Positions 5,161 to 7,033 of a stretch of 7,033 bases of DNA are shown here, in pieces. Position 1 is the first letter of the stretch, and every line of letters starts with the position of its first letter. The translations under genes were made by a program, and so were the position numbers. The DNA is from Chloroflexota bacterium (GTDB taxonomy: Bacteria > Chloroflexota > Ktedonobacteria > Ktedonobacterales > Ktedonobacteraceae), in contig DAHVFL010000251.1 in assembly GCA_027316975.1 (NCBI GenBank), forward strand, positions 1-7,033, written 5' to 3'. Below the pieces are notes generated by a model. That model had not been told where the DNA came from and made no database searches. It saw nothing but the letters and a program-made list of their open reading frames with translations.

Positions 5161-6591
5161 TTAAGCGTCGTAGTACAGAGCGAACTCAAGGGGTGTAGGC
5201 CGCAGGCGCACCTCGTCGGATTGGGCGCGTTTCAATTCAACGAAATGTTCGAGCAAGTCTGTTGTGAAGACGCCGCCTTCCAACAGGAAGGAGTGGTCGT
5301 CTTCGAGAGCGTCCAATGCGGCGTCCAGCGAGGATGGCACTGAGCGAATTTCTCTTAACTCTTCTTTTGACATATGGAACAGATCTTTGTCCACCGGGCC
5401 AAAGCCATGTTCGCTCGGCTCGATGCCCCTGCGAATACCATCCAGACCAGCCATGAGCAGGGCGGCGAAGGCCAGGTAGGGGTTTGCCGTCGGGTCGGGC
5501 GAGCGGAACTCAATGCGTTTGGCGGGGGGGCAATCGGTCAGGGGTATGCGCACGGCAGCGCTGCGGTTGCCCTTTGAGAAGACCAGGTTCACCGGCGCTT
5601 CGTAACCGGGTACCAGTCGCTTGTAACTATTGGTGGTGGAGGCCACAATGCCCAACAGGGCCGGGGCGTGTGTCAGCAGCCCGCCGATATAGAAGCGTGC
5701 CATTTGTGAGATACCGGCGTAACCCTCTCCGTCATAAAAGAGGGGCCTCTCGTCTTTCCACAGACTTTGATGGACGTGCATACCAGAACCGTTATCGCCA
5801 AACACCGGCTTGGGCATGAATGTGGCCGTTTTGCCGTTCCTGCGCGCCACGTTCTTCACGATGTATTTGTAAAGCAGCATGTTGTCCGCGGTTTTCAGCA
5901 GTGTGTTGAAGCGGATATCGATTTCAGCCTGTCCAGGTCCGCCAACTTCGTGATGCTGGGCTTCGACCGGCACGCCTTTTTCTTCGAGCAGCAGCACCAT
6001 TTCGGTGCGCAAATCCTGTAGCGTATCATTGGGAGCGACAGGGAAGTAGCCCTCTTTAGGTCTCATACGATGGCCGAGGTTGCTTGTGCCATTGCGCGAG
6101 CTGTTCCAATGCGCTTCGTCGGAGTCAATTTCGGCATACTGGATGTTGGCGGTTGAATTGTAGCGCACGTTGTCAAAAATGAAAAACTCGGCCTCCGGGC
6201 CGAAGTAGCTGGTATCCGCGATACCGCTTGAGCGCAGGTGGGCTTCTGCTTTTTGCGCCACGTAGCGAGGGTCGCGGCTATAGGATTTCTTGGTGCCGCC
6301 GGGGCCTGGATGAGCGATGTTACACACAAGGCTCAAGGTTGGAGCTGCCGTGAAGGGGTCCATAATGGCGGTGTCGGGATCAGGGATAATGAGCATATCG
6401 CTTTCATTGATCGTCTGAAATCCGCGCACGCTGGAGCCGTCGAATGCTTTCCCTTCTACAAACGTCTCAATATCAAGCTCGTGCAGTGGCACGCTGAAGT
6501 GTTGCCATGTTCCGGGAACGTCAACGAACTTGAAATCCACCATTTTTGCGTCATTCTTTTTGGCAAATCGCAGTACCTCTTCTGGGGTCAT
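5161..6591 (-). CDS. glnA: Type I glutamine synthetase
   Basis: GlnA makes glutamine from glutamate, ammonia and ATP as a cytoplasmic dodecamer. The 476 residues fit the GSI class. The latch DGSS is at 51-54. Metal and substrate residues align with the E. coli enzyme: E133 and E135 (GPEAEFF), E215, E223, H272 (NGSGMHVH), NSYKRL at 321-326, flap E331 (PGYEAP), and E361/R363 (RIEFRSPDP). The insertion with HWNSSRNG and GHRMRPKEGYFPV (161-185) marks the GSI-beta subtype. The position of the adenylylation tyrosine (DKNLY in E. coli) reads DKDLF, so F405 (codon TTC, 5379-5377) cannot be adenylylated. The start ATG 6591 has AAGGAG 9 nt upstream, and a closer AGAGG. It has its own terminator and is divergent from the 5S gene. 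Palindromes upstream suggest transcriptional control instead. Confidence 0.97.
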   Translation of the reverse strand: MTPEEVLRFAKKNDAKMVDFKFVDVPGTWQHFSVPLHELDIETFVEGKAFDGSSVRGFQTINESDMLIIPDPDTAIMDPFTAAPTLSLVCNIAHPGPGGTKKSYSRDPRYVAQKAEAHLRSSGIADTSYFGPEAEFFIFDNVRYNSTANIQYAEIDSDEAHWNSSRNGTSNLGHRMRPKEGYFPVAPNDTLQDLRTEMVLLLEEKGVPVEAQHHEVGGPGQAEIDIRFNTLLKTADNMLLYKYIVKNVARRNGKTATFMPKPVFGDNGSGMHVHQSLWKDERPLFYDGEGYAGISQMARFYIGGLLTHAPALLGIVASTTNSYKRLVPGYEAPVNLVFSKGNRSAAVRIPLTDCPPAKRIEFRSPDPTANPYLAFAALLMAGLDGIRRGIEPSEHGFGPVDKDLFHMSKEELREIRSVPSSLDAALDALEDDHSFLLEGGVFTTDLLEHFVELKRAQSDEVRLRPTPLEFALYYDA

Positions 6592-6668
6592 TACCTCTCA
6601 CTCCTTCTCTTGCTATCCCGGCTCCATTGCTGGAATATCAGGGTCCTTCCAAATCGATATATTTATGT

Positions 6669-6682
6669 ACTTTGCACAAAGT
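6669..6682. promoter_or_regulatory. Palindrome between glnA and its promoter
   Basis: ACTTTGCACAAAGT: 6-bp arms around CA. It falls about 17 bp downstream of the proposed glnA -10 box. It shares the GCACAAA core with the inverted repeat at 6788-6808. Confidence 0.45.
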
Positions 6683-6698
6683 TGACCATTTATCAGCC

Positions 6699-6728
6699 AT
6701 TATCTGAAATGATCAATCTCTGCTACAA
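6699..6728 (-). promoter_or_regulatory. Candidate glnA promoter
   Basis: On the minus strand, TTGTAG (6728-6723), 18 bp and GATAAT (6704-6699). A weaker alternative is TTGATC with GATAAA after 16 bp. The leader would be about 100 nt. Confidence 0.4.
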
Positions 6729-6787
6729 TGATAGAATGTTGTGATGCATCATGCTATGGGTAGATTACCAGAAAGTCATGATATGTT

Positions 6788-6808
6788 ATTTGTGCATATT
6801 GCACAAAT
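6788..6808. promoter_or_regulatory. Perfect inverted repeat upstream of the 5S promoter
   Basis: ATTTGTGC, ATATT, GCACAAAT: perfect 8-bp arms with a 5-bp centre. It lies 20 bp upstream of the 5S -35 box and about 60 bp upstream of the glnA -35. The half-site spacing does not fit the Bacillus GlnR/TnrA consensus (TGTNA-N7-TNACA). Confidence 0.5.
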
Positions 6809-6828
6809 TAAAAATTGGCAAAAAAAGC

Positions 6829-6857
6829 TTGACAGGACTTTGCCGCTATGGTAGGAT
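6829..6857 (+). promoter_or_regulatory. Promoter of the 5S rRNA gene
   Basis: TTGACA (6829-6834), 17 bp and TAGGAT (6852-6857). The -35 is preceded by A-rich sequence (6805-6827) like the UP element of rRNA promoters. Transcription should start near 6864. Confidence 0.75.
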
Positions 6858-6872
6858 ATGCCTGTCAAGAAG

Positions 6873-7032
<160 letters not shown>

Positions 7033-7033
7033 T

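Noticed and set aside
5155..5343. 62-codon plus-strand frame preceded by AAAGGAGG
   Set aside because: The ribosome-like site is attractive, but the frame is antisense to the conserved glnA 3' end and has no promoter close by other than a poor TTGACA/TATTAC pair at 5035-5061.
6238..6744. 168-codon plus-strand frame across the glnA start
   Set aside because: It covers the antisense of conserved GlnA sequence and the glnA promoter region; no start signal or family match.

Overview
The window looks like a chromosomal segment of a Ktedonobacteria-type member of Chloroflexota. This is an inference from the gene set and from the style of the small accessory genes; it is not proven by any single marker. 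It carries conserved housekeeping genes (FAD-dependent thymidylate synthase, molybdenum cofactor enzyme MoaA, type I glutamine synthetase, 5S rRNA) mixed with small accessory genes. Sigma-70-like promoters (TTGACA/TATAAT, 17-18 bp spacing) and AGGAGG-type ribosome sites are easy to see.

Layout from left to right. (1) Positions 1-797, minus strand: the N-terminal two thirds of a ThyX-like protein running off the left edge, preceded by a 66-residue excisionase-type helix-turn-helix (HTH) protein with a strong promoter at 845-873. (2) Positions 798-2236: a divergent intergenic region, then a two-gene plus-strand operon encoding an unrecognised 106-residue protein and a zinc-ribbon/HNH endonuclease, closed by a large hairpin. 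Inside the leader of this operon, on the opposite strand, a well-formed promoter is followed about 70 nt later by a textbook intrinsic terminator. This predicts a small structured antisense RNA and is the most interesting feature here. (3) Positions 2237-2461: a second small HTH protein, paralogous to the first, whose 3' end carries a 21-bp tandem duplication. The two HTH genes bracket the HNH operon, so 597-2461 looks like a small accessory islet between thyX and moaA. (4) Positions 2675-4309, minus strand: moaA and, 51 bp upstream, a PadR-family regulator. The padR upstream region holds a quasi-palindrome, two convergent promoters whose -35 boxes sit in an 11-bp perfect inverted repeat, and the terminator of the next gene. 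(5) Positions 4536-4877: an unrecognised 113-residue protein with its own promoter and terminator. (6) Positions 5161-6591, minus strand: glnA, a GSI-beta-type glutamine synthetase in which the usual adenylylation tyrosine is phenylalanine. (7) Positions 6829-7033, plus strand: a 5S rRNA gene with its own promoter, an AT-rich upstream element, a flanking precursor stem and a terminator hairpin. No 16S or 23S gene precedes it. The glnA/5S intergenic region holds two palindromes sharing the TTTG/GCACAAA core.

Functional reading: the minus-strand genes are mostly separate transcription units with short regulated intergenic regions rather than one long operon. Gaps: 498-596, 2462-2674, 4310-4535 and 4878-5160 are under 300 bases. 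The gap at 798-1107 (310 bases) holds two divergent promoters, the antisense RNA candidate and its promoter. The 2462-2674 gap shows only a ribosome site for the gene to its left, a weak TTGTTC/GATGAT promoter candidate and no clear terminator. I see no tRNA, CRISPR array, transposase or integrase.
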